Of a DNA stretch of 64,000 nt, positions 31,921-42,958 are shown piece after piece. The notes beneath the pieces are model-generated. The model searched no databases and was not told the DNA's origin. It saw nothing but the letters and a program-made list of their open reading frames with translations. This stretch comes from Psococerastis gibbosa (lineage: Eukaryota; Arthropoda; Insecta; Psocodea; Psocidae): positions 12,733,419 through 12,797,418 of the forward strand of contig OZ020486.1 of assembly GCA_963971405.1 (NCBI GenBank). The letters are read 5' to 3'. The translations under genes and the position numbers were made by a program. The number at the start of each line of letters is the position of its first letter. The first letter of the stretch is position 1.

Positions 31921-33162
31921 AAAGGTATGCATCTTAAAGCATTTTACCTGATAATTAAAATAAATTATATATGTGACGAACATCAGCAATATTTGGCAAT
32001 AACGTTACATTTTCAACGTAACGTAACGTAACATAGCGTCAATTGGGTTCTCAATTTTATTTGAAAATCCACCCCTTATCTTCACTTCTTTATACTTACG
32101 TCTCAACTCACATCTCGTATCTACTAGCTTTCTCACATGAAATCATCCACTCGTTTTCCTACAAGACATTTTCTCTTCCAATCTCCATCGCTCCTCCATT
32201 CTCTACGGTAAAAGCTAATTTTGCCCAAAGAAACGTTTCAAAATGAGATTTAAAAGTGAGAATACATTACGACTCGCGTCCCAATCTCAATATCTCTATG
32301 TGTGTGTGTATGCCGTGCCTGGTTTTGAGGAAAGCGATTGAGAGAATGTGAGAAGAGAATTTCGAACTGAACAAAGTAGTTCAATAAAAGCAATATAGGA
32401 CGATTATTCAAATGTAGAGTATGATTTGCAAAAGGGTGGGGGAGGGGGGTGTGGGAGGGGTGGGGTGTAAAAGCGGGGGGGGGGGAGTCCCAAGGGACTC
32501 TTCCGCATTCCGGATCTGGTAATCTAGTTTCTTTGACAGAACCAGATTGGTTGGAGTTGATGCATTACACTCACAGGAATTACCGAGTTAATGCGCGATT
32601 CAGCTACTCGCTCTACTGGGCCCGCTTTTGGGCAAACCCGACTCTTCTGCTCATGATTTTCGCTTTTTTTCCCCCCACACCAAAATTGAAAAACTCCCAG
32701 GGGGCCAATACGTACCTGGCTAGCCCGACGTCATTGCGCGCTTGCTAATTCGCAACCTTCCTCGCAATTTCTTTCTTCATTCTTTTCAACATTTTTTTTT
32801 TTTTCATTCTAAAATTCACATCTTACATTGCTTCCGCAAATTTGATTCATCTGACGACGCCGGAATGAATAGACATCGTGATTTTATTCGTACTTTTTGA
32901 TTGGTCCTACGTCGGATCTGGATTTGATATCTTTTCAGAGTCGATAGAATTCAAGAGAATTTTTTTTTTTTAGAATTGAAATGTTTTAGTTGTAAAGCCA
33001 CCAAGTTGCGGGTGATGTAAGTAGGTAAAGAAATATTCTTATAGAATCTTTGATATTATTATCCCTATTCTCTGCGACTTGAATAATTCAGCAGGCTGTC
33101 GGTCAATATTATGCAGGTGTCACAGCGGCAGGTTCTACCTCTATTTTAACATATTATGTTAA
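31921..33162. other. Non-coding stretch
   Basis: No gene seen. It contains CGTAACGTAACGTAAC-type repeats near 32017-32034, a G-rich tract (listed separately) and several T-runs. Confidence 0.4.
32434..32489 (+). repeat. G-rich tract with G-quadruplex potential
   Basis: Repeated runs of three or more G (AGGGTGGGGGAGGGGGGTG, then GGGAGGGGTGGGG, and shortly after a run of about 12 G) satisfy the usual G3+N1-7 quadruplex pattern on the plus strand. It is not clearly part of a poly-G MITE. Confidence 0.6.
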
Positions 33163-33545
33163 GGCGCCCAGTCCATTGACCGGCTAGGGCTATTTCCAAC
33201 AACGGTGACGTGGTAGCAGACATTCAAGACTTAGGTGGCGTTTCCACCGACCTCGCATTGCCGAATTGACGGAAATGTTTATTTTCCTCTATGCCATAGT
33301 TAAAATTGATCAATGATCATACAGTAAAATAACAAACAAACAAACTAAAATTAAAAAATGGCGTCATGGGATATGTTAAGTACAACCATTTTAATAGATT
33401 TCTATAAAAAAAAAATTCAAATTTCCGTCAATGTCATTTGCATTCTGCAATGCGAGATCAGTGGAAACGCAACCTAAGTCTTGAATGTCTGCTACCACGT
33501 CACTGTTTTTGGAAATAGCCCTAGCCGGTCAATGGAATGGGCGCC
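33163..33545. mobile_element. Palindromic MITE, family A copy 3
   Basis: TAA flanks both sides. The left end is GGCGCCCAGTCCATTGACC and the right end its inverted match. The inner GTTTCCACCGACCTCGC motif is present on the left and degraded on the right. The interior orientation matches copy 1. It lies just 78 bp upstream of the candidate first exon at 33623. Confidence 0.78.
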
Positions 33546-33556
33546 TAAAGGCTAGG

Positions 33557-33564
33557 CATATAAG
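33557..33564 (+). promoter_or_regulatory. TATA-like box upstream of candidate exon
   Basis: CATATAAG stands about 60 bp before the ATG at 33623, which would place transcription start near 33590. It is a single short motif in AT-rich DNA, so it is weak evidence by itself. Confidence 0.2.
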
Positions 33565-33622
33565 CCTACGACTGCAACTCCATGTTTTCTAATTCCATAT
33601 TTTTCGACTCTTGCTTACAAAA

Positions 33623-33728
33623 ATGGTTTCGAACCTGGGGACGAGGTTGGAGTCTATTTCACTCCTCTTCTTTCTTTCTGCCGTTCTAAAGGCTACAACA
33701 ACTATCAGGGCGGCAAGTCCTCTTGAAG
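33623..33728 (+). CDS. Candidate first coding exon with signal peptide
   Basis: An ATG in good context (AAAATGG) opens a 35-codon frame plus one base. The N-terminal MVSNLGTRLES is followed by a hydrophobic core ISLLFFLSAVLKA and a small-residue region (TTTIRAAS), the layout of a secretory signal peptide. It ends at GAAG|GTATGA, a good phase-1 splice donor. Phase-1 introns right after the signal peptide are common in genes for secreted and extracellular-module proteins. Read unspliced, the frame stops at 33760. No second exon could be identified, and the family is unknown. A chance occurrence is possible. Confidence 0.4.
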
Positions 33729-33760
33729 GTATGAAAAGTACCGTAAAGTCCGTAAACTAA

Positions 33761-34200
33761 ATTTTTAAATGCTTTCCACACTTATCAAAGTAATTATGAT
33801 AATAACAGTATACCAGGCTAACGCGAACTAAACGTGGAAGCGATTGACGGGTAATTTGCCTTTTTATTGTCAATAATTACTGGTAATTATTGGCTTTGCA
33901 CTTTGACCCAACGTTTCATCGATAGGCGAAGCCGACTATGTACATATATATATCTTCATTACGCGGGCCCGCCTTCGCTGTAATATGGTTGAAATATCCA
34001 AGCGTTTTATGAATTGGACAAAGTAACGGAATAACCGATATTGAATGAAAATTGCTACTTGTAAATTATTGGATTAGTGTTAGTAATTAGTTACCCTCCA
34101 GGCCTCCCTTTATTGATGTCATCCACAGCGCATTAGCGAAATGTGGAAGATAGCTGAACAGTTTCTCGACTGATGGCAGAACTACTTTATTATGGGGAAC
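33761..34200. other. Non-coding stretch
   Basis: No gene or shared repeat. A short (AT)n tract is at about 33940-33950. Confidence 0.4.
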
Positions 34201-34204
34201 ATTT

Positions 34205-34420
34205 CAGATTACTGCGTAAATAAATAATAAATAAATAAATAAGCGTTTAATATGCCAACAACAGAATAAACGGATCCAACAGCGAAGACATTTACATTTA
34301 CAACAGCAATTTATAACATAAAAATATTTAACAATTAAATTAAAAGTAATTAAGCGTTAAGCAATCGTCAATTCATAAAATCCCGTAAACAAATTTTAAA
34401 AAGAGGTAGGCTGGAAAAGG
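34205..34420 (-). mobile_element. LINE 3' tail (minus)
   Basis: On minus this ends ...CATATTAAACGCTTATTTATT followed by TTTA repeats, matching the tail of the LINE at 51940-52570 (AAATTAAACGCTTATTTATT). Upstream is AT-rich 3' UTR; no coding part survives. Confidence 0.5.
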
Positions 34421-34601
34421 GGTCTAGATCACCATATACGTTAATTGTTCTTAACATTCAAGACAGTGGAACCTTGGTAAGTGAATCAGTCACAAACTGC
34501 GTTCTAAATCATGTGTTTCTCACATTGACTCAGATGATAATTACAGGGCTGTGTAAAATCTGCTCAGCAATTGGCCGTGATAACCCACTCAAATATTTAT
34601 T

Positions 34602-34700
34602 CAATCAGCCAACAGCCATACCAAGTCGAATCCAACAGAACAGAGCCTGCTCAAAACTGCAGCAAACTTGGAAGTGTGCACAGTGTTGACATGGAATTGT
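34602..34700 (+). mobile_element. Diverged head of retroposon S2
   Basis: AGCCATACCAAGTCGAATCC and CAGAGCCTGCTCAAAACTGC match the head of S2 at 28365 and 48351. The downstream sequence to about 34980 (containing a frame with no known domain) differs from the S2 body, so this is either a truncated copy or a variant with another body. Confidence 0.55.
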
Positions 34701-35007
34701 GGTGGGACAAGATACCAGTCCACCACTCGACCACGGTCCTCGCCATTAGAGAACTTGCATTTCAATCGGGAGAACGGTCAACCGAATCCTCCAGGGGATC
34801 GGATTTAGTTCAGAGTAGAGCAAGAGCAATGAGTCAATCTTCCAGAAACCATCAGTTCTTATCAGGACAAAACCATTACATTAGGACTCAGGATTTAGCC
34901 TGATGTAGCACCCAATCCCGAAACGTCGCCCTCTTCCCCTGTAGTTGGGCTCCACCCAAATTGTTGGAAGACTATGAAGACCATGCCCATTTACAAATAG
35001 ATAAACC

Positions 35008-35189
35008 CAAGGCCGTAGTCAAGGGGGGGTTCATGGGGGTTCAAACCCCCTCCCCCCCCCCCGAAATGAAATGGCTACATACTAGATAGAATCGGATTTT
35101 GAGAGGAAAAATAAAAACCACTATGTAATACCCAATGAAATTTCTAACCCCCCCCCCCCCCCCGAAAAAAAATCCTGGCTACGGCCTTG
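35008..35189. mobile_element. Poly-G/poly-C hAT-like MITE, TSD GATAAACC
   Basis: A 182-bp element. The ends are CAAGGCCGTAGTCAAGG and (reverse complement) CAAGGCCGTAGCCAGGA, with exact flanks GATAAACC at 35000-35007 and 35190-35197. G-runs and C-runs (about 35022-35060) near the left end and a C-run of about 15 near the right end (about 35149-35163). The centre GATAGAATCGGATTTTGAGA is shared, inverted, with 45869-46063. Confidence 0.92.
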
Positions 35190-35197
35190 GATAAACC

Positions 35198-35922
35198 AGT
35201 GTACACGGGTGCTAGATATATTGTACTTACTAGAAAATAGCAAACTTCAAATCAAGTACGGACTTAATAGCAGTTAAGACTGAAAGAAAAACAATAGGAT
35301 AATTATTGTCTATACATTATCCATTGGACCCACACTTGCATTTAACCCATAAAAACTGATAAGAATATAAATAATCTGTACAAACACAATATATTATTAC
35401 ACCTACAGTATATACTGTACAATACAATATGAATATTGTTTGCATTGGAAAAACATTGAGTAACACATCATTCGCACTGACACCCCCCGTCAATTGGACT
35501 AGAATTCTCCTAGGGGTTGTTGCGTATCATATGATTTCCATTTTGACACAGATAAACTCGGGAAAAACGGCGGGGGGGGGGAGTGCAGGGGTTTGCGGTG
35601 AGCCATCACTTGAGAGGGATGGACGCCTGGGGACCTGGATTTGCATGCCGTGCTGAATACAAATGACTCAATTCCCAATGATAACCGAAATATAATTGAT
35701 ACATGGAAATTGGTGGGATGTGTCCCAGTGTCCACAACAGCTGAATTTTGCCTTAAAAACGTACCAAAAATTAGATGACCATGGCAATTTTTTCCGGCGG
35801 GGAATCAATGATAATTGATATTGAAACCTTTTTTGGAAGTACAGGTTAAAACTGCAAGAAACATTTCGGCAAGCTCTGTAGCAGATGTATTCAGAGATGT
35901 GAGAGAACAATAGCAGATATAA
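35198..35922. other. Non-coding stretch
   Basis: No gene. A G-run lies at about 35572-35581. Confidence 0.4.
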
Positions 35923-36319
35923 GGCGCATATTTCACAGGCCGGCTAGGGCTAAATACAAATACGGTGACGTGGTAACAGACATTTAAGACTTAGGCGGGG
36001 TTTCCATCGACCTCACATTGCAGAATGCAAATGACATTGACGGAAATGTTTGTTTTCCTTTTTATAGAAATCTATTAAAATTTGTTTGTAATTAACATAT
36101 CCCATGACGCCATTTTTTAATTTTAGTTTGTTTGTTTGTGATTTAACTCTATGATCATTGATCAATTTTAACTATGGCATAGAGTAAAACTAACATTTCC
36201 GTCAATGTCATTTGCATTCTGCAATGCGAGGTCGGTGGAAACCCCGCCTAAGTCTTGAATGTTAGTTACCACGTCACCGTATTTGTAATTAGCCCTAGCC
36301 GCTCGGTGGAATAAGCGCC
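35923..36319. mobile_element. Palindromic MITE, family A copy 4
   Basis: TAA flanks both sides. The left end is GGCGCATATTTCACAGGCC and the right end (reverse complement) GGCGCTTATTCCACCGAGCG. The inner motif GTTTCCATCGACCTCACA and its inverted match are present. The interior orientation matches copy 2. Confidence 0.75.
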
Positions 36320-36599
36320 TAAGAAGATACAAGAAACACATACGGTATGGTAGGTCTCCTCCAAAAAATTCTAGTGTATTTGAAGGGGGAGGGGGGGGGG
36401 CGAAATACTAGCCCACTGATTCTATCAACGGCCCTGAATGACTCACATTCGGACATTGTACACATAGTAAGGGTATTCACAATGTTGAGGTTATCGGGTT
36501 GAAAGTGTAACCCCGAATTACCAGACATTGTGAGTGAACCTCTGGGAGGGTTAATGTGCTACCGTTGGATAAAAATATGTACCGCAATTGGACAAGAAT

Positions 36600-36800
36600 A
36601 AGATCACCATAGAAGGAATCATAGAAGGCGTCAACGAACCTGGGCGCCCGAGAAAAGAATATCTACAGCAAGTGACCAAGTGATGAAGGACGTAGGTGCC
36701 AAAACATACGTGGGGCTGAATAGGGCGTGCCAGGGTCGAGGAACGTGAAGGCATCGATGCCACATGTTGCTGCCAACCAGCCAGCTAGAAGACGAAGAAG
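36600..36800 (+). pseudogene. LINE ORF2 3'-end fragment (RTE-like)
   Basis: The plus strand encodes, with one frame change, GVNEPGRPRKEYLQQVT and DVGAKTYVGLNRACQGRGT, then RCHMLLPTSQ. This is the same terminus as at 27875. A stop and frame disruption show it is dead. Confidence 0.72.
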
Positions 36801-38475
36801 ATTAGAAAAAAATTAATATGAGCTGTAGGTTCTCCGTGATAAAAAAAAAAATATGGCGACCGCTGATATTCTATTTAACTTTGTATTTAACTGCTACAAC
36901 TAGCTTAGTTTTCCGTTTCTACGAGTGACAACTTAACAAGACCTAACACTAGGGATAACTACAGTATTTAACACCAAAATTCTGAATACCCTTTCTATTC
37001 GCTCCTATATCAAACTAAGCAATTTTACCAAACAATTCATTTAAAATTCCCAACAAAAACAAACCATTATTCACTGAACTAAAACACTTAAAACGAATGA
37101 CCTGAATAAAATTATAAAAACGCAATGTTCCATTTAATTTGAGATAACCTTATCATAAACAACGCAGTATACCTGTCTTAACCTTCCGTTATGGGGAAAA
37201 GATAATATTATGTAGCCAATTTTTTTTATCGAAAGCTCTCATGCACATGCATATTAACATAGTTTATGGCAAATAGTGCAATATATTACTTAGACTAGTT
37301 CATAAGCCACAAAGTCATTAGTTAAGTTATCGTTAAGTAAGTGTCACAACTACAACAGGTTATGGGAGTTAAGGTTTAAAACGCAGGGGTAGTTAGCACG
37401 CGAGTTGACCATAGATTCTTGCAATGCAACCCTTGAGTTTTAATACAATTTTTATTGCCCCTTGGGGTGCAATCGAATGAAGGTAATTGAATTTAATTAA
37501 GGAGCTTGTTTTTGCAAGTTATTAGGCTACCATATCGTATCAATTCGTCTAATATTTTTGTTACGATATTTTATTTTTATATTTTGTTATATTTTTGTAG
37601 CATTTGGGGGCAGCCTATACGTATGTATGATCTTGAGTCGGGACCAAGGCTATAATTTGGGCCTATAGGTCCCAGCATTTGGGGGGTAGGATAATAAACA
37701 TTTTTTCTATTTGACGTATTTCCATAGGACTTGTAGTTTTGCCGGAAATGCAGATGTACCGTATTTCACCCGTAATCGCCCGTAATTTATTTCTCCTTTA
37801 ATTTCTGACAAATTATCTGGGTTTCATTCTACTATAATTTGATGTTTTATTTCACCATTTTTCAAGGGAACTACCCTGGACTATATGTGTATACTTGATA
37901 ATCAAAAAATGTTTAGAAATTTAAACATTTTTAAGCGTTTTAATCATTAAAACTGGACTACTGTGCGGTGGCTAGATATCGTTCATCATTTTAATTTAAA
38001 ATTGAAACGCTTACAATTGAACGCGACAGACGACAGTGTTAAATGAGCCAACAAGATCGAGGAAGCGGGAAATATCCCATCAACTTGGGGGATTGAACTA
38101 AGACCCGGCTGGTTCCTAGTCCACTTCCCTACTAACTAGAGTAGCCTACTGAAATAGCTACTAAAAAAGTCGTCAACCTCATAAATTGAAAAAAGTCCGC
38201 GACGCCACTGATCAGTCACGAGTCCGTGCTGAGGGCTAATTTGTTCCCCCACCACTGTGACGTCACGGACAATATCTTTAATTAAACGCCTAATTCACGT
38301 AGTCATGGTTTCTTAGAACAAACGACCCGGCAGCGCACGACCTTCTCCAGCCTCACCGTGGAGTCCAGCCCATAGCCTTAGAACAACTAGACCGATGTCA
38401 TTGTCATACCACAGACAGAATACTATTTGTATATTATAGTCTTTCACTGTGCTATACATTCCTACGCTAATTTCT
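36801..38475. other. Non-coding stretch
   Basis: AT-rich, no shared repeat recognised. A perfect TGACGTCA word occurs near 38260 in a somewhat GC-richer segment. Confidence 0.4.
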
Positions 38476-38479
38476 TAGA

Positions 38480-38650
38480 GTGCGTTTGATGCAGGTCTTC
38501 TTTCTTTCTAGGCCTTTCTATCTTCTCCTCCATTCATCTCTGTTCTGGGTTGTTCACTTGAGTTTCAAGTAGGCTCCACAGCTCATATTTTGCTTGAGGT
38601 CTTCTGCGTATGCCTTCCTTGGTCAGCCCCTGACATAGCTGTCCTCAATG
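38480..38650 (-). pseudogene. LINE ORF2 3'-end fragment
   Basis: The minus translation gives IEDSYVRG, a stop, then PRKAYAEDLKQNMSCGAYLK, then TTQNRDEWRRR, the GRPRK.Y..D......Y..LK....NRDEWR terminus of RTE-like LINEs. In-frame stops are present. Confidence 0.65.
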
Positions 38651-38757
38651 GTGCTTTCTATTGAATTGTGGTGTTAATGAGTCATTCATGACTGACCAGT
38701 TGCCCCACACATTTGGCTCATCTTGCTTCGGTCCATTGTATAGTAACGGCGCTAGAG

Positions 38758-39013
38758 GACTCGTATCTGATCTTGGTTGAGTCATGCTTTCACCTGTTCC
38801 ATTGCGGCAATGGTGAACATGTCTCAGCTTCTCCATTATCGCTTGTAGCCGGTGTAGGTAGACATCTAGAAAATATACCAATTTGCCAATGGCCAAAAAT
38901 GCATACGGAAACAATAGAAATAATGTCCGAGACCCATGGGGTCGTTGGCATTGGACAAGGGACCAATGAGCCACTATAAGTAGGCCTGGGTCCATAAAAA
39001 GTCCTTAAACAAA
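38758..39013 (+). mobile_element. SINE-like repeat D with 14-bp TSD
   Basis: This is the best-defined copy: it starts GACTCGTATCTGATC and ends CCATAAAAAGTCCTTAAACAAA-like, A-rich. TAAC(G/A)GCGCTAGAG flanks it at 38744-38757 and 39014-39027. This TSD and A-rich end support retroposition with plus as sense. Pol III boxes are not convincing. Confidence 0.7.
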
Positions 39014-39269
39014 TAACAGCGCTAGAGTCAATCATACAAATGAAATTCAGACTAACTCTAGTAACTAAAATTAATGCCAAAAAGACGTGAGCCTTTGATG
39101 ACCAATTTGCCACCAACGCCGGCCCAAAAAGGTTATAAACCACGGGGAGATCAATATCGACGGCCAGCTTCCACTTAAGTTTATCCATATTGGTATACGG
39201 CATATTGGCAACGAGAAAATAACAAAAGTAAATGAGCAAATAGATCTAAATATAGTTCTCAAAACATTT

Positions 39270-39345
39270 CTGCTTACAAAAAAAATTGTATTTATTTTTG
39301 CATCGAACGAATCCTTCGGCCCACTCTTACAATTAACCCAGGGGG
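39270..39345 (+). repeat. Short dispersed repeat E, copy 2
   Basis: AAATTGTATTTATTTTTGC and GGCCCACTCTTACAATTAAC match copy 1 at 24195. Confidence 0.5.
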
Positions 39346-39389
39346 CATTGTTGACTGAATTTTTCAATGCCTCGGCTCTTGCCAACCTT

Positions 39390-39827
39390 TCAATGATATA
39401 GCCAGATTCAAGCTCTATGGACCTGCACTTGTTCTAGGCATTCCAAGTCTATGATTCGACCACTCCAGCCTGCACGCTATATCTTCGCAATCACTCCTTC
39501 CTTCACTTTTTAATCGCCCCATTGTAATTTCTAGCCCATGGAATCGTGGCTGCCCGTTTTTTTTCTTCTCTATACCAACCTTCTTTTTCTTTCTCGGTTG
39601 AAAGAGTTTTTGAGTGCTGGTAGAGCATAGTATAATTGTTGAACATCGTGTTGGCTTGACAGGGCTTGTAATGTTTTTCCGTAGATTTTTATCCTGATTG
39701 TTTTGATACAAATCCTGGTAGCTATGGCATTTGTTCAAAGATTTTCAGGTGGATTTCAAGTTCTTGTCTCTTCAATCTCGTTGGCAGAGGCAGATTGAGT
39801 CTTAAACAGATGATAAACGTCAGAACA
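39390..39827. other. Non-coding stretch
   Basis: No gene or family recognised. The minus frame at 39415-39738 is lysine-rich without a motif. Confidence 0.35.
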
Positions 39828-40025
39828 TGCAGTGCAGTGGTAAGGACTCTGCTTTTCACCCAAAAGTATGTCGCTTCGAGCCCCTCTCTCGCTATATTTT
39901 CTGCTTCAGAGGGCACACAAAGCAGGTGGTCCACCCTAGTTGAAAGGAACTTTAGAACCCTGACTCACCTCGAGTAGTTTAAAAATATTTGAAGAAACAA
40001 TTATTATTTTTATTTATTCATTTAT
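39828..40025 (+). mobile_element. tRNA-SINE, diverged copy
   Basis: GTGCAGTGGTAAGGACTCTG, CTTTTCACCCAAAAG, CGCTTCGAGCCCC (degraded B box), TATTTTCTGCTTCAGAGGGC and GCAGGTGGTCC follow the SINE order. A TATTTTTATTTATTCATTTA tail follows. Confidence 0.65.
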
Positions 40026-40029
40026 GCTA

Positions 40030-40530
40030 TGCTACCGAGTAGAGACATTTCTTTTCCACCCCTTCCCTGTTTCCGCGATTAAAAAAAAATAGTTTATTGG
40101 ACCTATGAGTGCGCTAGATGCCAGAAAAAATAAACACCCCGAAAATCAGATACGCTTTATTATCTTCTTCTACTATGAGTTTTTTGAAAATGTACAATAT
40201 TATTCTAAGTTGTAGACAACAAGTTAATGCGTCATACCATAGACAATTTTTAATGATTTTGTATGGTAGGACGCATTAACTAGTAATCTGCAACACAAAA
40301 GTAATTACATTGAAAAAAACCTCATAGCAACTTAAGAACAAATAAAACGTATCGGAATTTGGGGGTGGGACTGTGGGTGTACCTACATTTTGTCTAGCTA
40401 CCATATCCTCTTAAGGCTCCGACTAAAATCATGGATCCTCTCCTATTTATTGAGCAGCACATATAATCTACCTCATTCCAACCCCAGCGGCCCCTTTTGA
40501 AAAAATTGACTCCTAGTTTATTCAATTTAC
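40030..40530. other. Non-coding stretch
   Basis: No gene. It contains the inverted words GTTAATGCGTCATACCATA and TATGGTAGGACGCATTAAC (about 40223-40280), a 19-bp arm hairpin. Confidence 0.4.
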
Positions 40531-40534
40531 CAAC

Positions 40535-40735
40535 TTCTTCAAGTTACAGCCGGCTGGCTGGTTGGCAGCAACATGTGGCATCGATGTCTCCACTCCCCTC
40601 GATCCTGACACGCCCTCTTCAGCTCCTCGTATATGTATTGGCTCCTACATCTTCCATAACTTGCTGCAGATACTCTTTTCTCGGGCGTCCAGGTCGGTTG
40701 ACGCCTTCTATTGTTCCCTCTATGATCCAGCGAGC
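40535..40735 (-). pseudogene. LINE ORF2 3'-end fragment (RTE-like)
   Basis: The inverted copy of the 27875/36600 terminus: plus shows GGTTGGCAGCAACATGTGGC and the complement of the GRPRKEYLQQV coding region. Frame disruptions are present. Confidence 0.72.
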
Positions 40736-40739
40736 TTCA

Positions 40740-41185
40740 CACTTGATATAAATTGCTCAATTATTCACTTGTACTTTAATTGCAAAAATTGGCTCATCAC
40801 GGCCGGCCAGTATGCTTTCAACAATTCGCGTTATCTCAAACTGCACGCTCATCCGCTTCATTGTCTTTCGCGTTGAGAAATTGTGCAGTACGCAATGGTC
40901 AGTGGCTATCTACGCAACTCATTCCCGAGAGCGAAAGTCAGCTCCTACTTTAACCTTTTGATTTCATGGTTTGCAAAAGAACTGTCGGCTGCTTCTAGGT
41001 ATATTATAAACTATACCAAAAGAATAGTATGCACACAAAACTCCATCGGTAATGGACGTTAGGCTATAGGCGGGAAGGAGTTGGATCAAAACCACCGTCA
41101 GATCAGTGAAATCTACCTTTATGACCTGCGAAACCCTAATTAAGGTGCTGAAATTACGCCTAGGAGCAATTTTGGGACCCAAAAG
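40740..41185. other. Non-coding stretch
   Basis: Nothing recognised. Confidence 0.35.
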
Positions 41186-41189
41186 GACC

Positions 41190-41330
41190 CTGGTGATCTT
41201 TAAATGGTGGAGCCTCGTGCAAAACCGGGCTATCTGGAGGAGTGTTGCCTAGAAGGCGACAGCTCATGAAGTAGAGCTGGCAGAGGAAGAAGAATTAAGA
41301 GGAATAAGAAAGGAGTAGCGCAAACCACGG
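41190..41330 (+). pseudogene. LINE ORF2 terminal fragment
   Basis: The plus frame reads WWSLVQNRAIWRSVA, a stop, then KATAHEVELAEEEELRG. It matches the last residues (W..V.QNR..WRSVV..AKA) of the LINE lineage also seen at 48930 and 54965. Confidence 0.6.
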
Positions 41331-42106
41331 ACAAATTGCTATAGTTTTTCCCTGGGCTTATAACATTGTAACCTTCAGCGTTAGGGAAGAATACACATCA
41401 AGAGCCCAAATAGACAATAGTGTGGCAATGGTCAAGAAAGAAGAGTTACTCCATAGGCGTCACTATCTAGGGACAGGTAGGACAGCCCCCCCCCCTCATG
41501 ATCATCTAGAGATGTAAAAATTGTTTAGAAAAGTAGGCTTACTTTAACAGTTTCATTGGTTTTCACGTTTTAGTCGTAGGTTATAGTACAATGTACAAAT
41601 AACCTTCAGTATCCATGCCTTATTTTATTTTACATAGGTTTGCGCATAGCATATTGAAAAAATGACCACAACCTTTGTCCTTTGCAACCCCCCCAACACA
41701 CAGATTCTGCTGGGAGATATTGCACAATACAGAGTCGGCATGATCTTCGTTATTCGTAGAAAAGGACATAAGTAGCCTAACCTGGATGGAATCTGAATCA
41801 ACCTCCGACAACTCTGACAAGACCTACATCAAAACAAACCTCTATAATGAAATACAATTTACCAAGTCAACTCCCACCCACAACCTACTTTATAATAGCC
41901 AGGTAGGCACTTCCAAAAACAAAATCACACATCTTGATAAAACCGACGGAATTTTTGCTATTTCCGATTATGTTCCATGCTACCTTAATTGATACTAATT
42001 ATATAGGCTGGAAGATAAAAGATACTTTTAGTGATTCAATCCTCTGGTTAGCCCCATTCCAATTAATTCTCTTGTATTGCTTCGACAGTCCAACTGGTTA
42101 GTGCAC
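41331..42106. other. Non-coding stretch
   Basis: No gene. A C-run lies at about 41488-41497. Confidence 0.4.
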
Positions 42107-42724
42107 ATGGCAAAAGGAATTCACTAATTGGGATCTTTTTTGTAAAAATGTTTTTGTTATCGTATAGAGAACTTAACTCCCAATGACGGCATCGAATAAA
42201 TGTATGGAGCTAATTTTTATTTTTCAGATGTTTTTTTCATTTCAAATTATGCGTAAGAGATATTGGAAAACGATGATTCATAAGGGTATGACGAATTTCC
42301 ATTTTGAAAATTCCCTGTGACCTCCAAGTGGATAAAAGAGAAAATGTTTTTTAGACCAGCCTACTTCAAATCTACCATATTTGGTGGTTTCCATTCATGG
42401 CAAACGGAATCCTCTAATTGGGACCTTATTTGTAAAAATGTTTTTGTTATCGTATAGTCAACCAGTCTCCTGATGACGATATCGCATAAATATATTCAGC
42501 TAATTGGCTGGCAATGTACAGGATTTGTTTTGGGCGTATTTTTTTCTTTTCGCATTGGGCGTAACAATTTAGGGATATTTGAAAACGATGATTCACAAGG
42601 GTATGACGATTTCGAGGGAATAACATTATAGTAATCAAATGCACATTGCACAAGAACCATTTTGAAAATTTCTGTGCCCTCATAGTAAATTAAAAGAGAA
42701 CATTTTTTAGGCCTACTGTAATCT
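42107..42724. repeat. Diverged tandem duplication, period 290 bp
   Basis: Unit 1 starts at 42107 (CATGGCAAAAGGAAT) and unit 2 at 42397 (CATGGCAAACGGAAT). Both contain TGTAAAAATGTTTTTGTTAT, CGTATAG, GAAAACGATGATTCA, AAGGGTATGACGA and CATTTTGAAAATT in order. Each copy has private indels, so the duplication is old. No coding frame spans it. Confidence 0.75.
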
Positions 42725-42958
42725 TCCGTGATTAGTCGTGATGTACTCGTACATATTCAATTGATTATGGTGCTGACAGCAAATTAACTGGATTGATAGT
42801 CCAGTAAAGTCTGATTTAAAGAGAAATTAACAGAACGTACCGAAAAAGTAGATGGGGATCTTAAGCATAGCGGCCATCATATTATTTGATGAATCAAATA
42901 AACAATGTTTTTAAACAGAAGGCAGCGGATAAACTTAATATAGGATCAAAATACCAAA

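Noticed and set aside
38255..38268. TGACGTCA as a cAMP-response element
   Set aside because: The word also occurs at about 44871 and within the repeat at 54605; an isolated 8-mer is not evidence of regulation.
38645..39239. Overlapping open frames of 116 and 149 codons on minus
   Set aside because: They run along repeat D and its flanks. Corresponding frames in other D copies differ and are broken, so similarity is at DNA level only.
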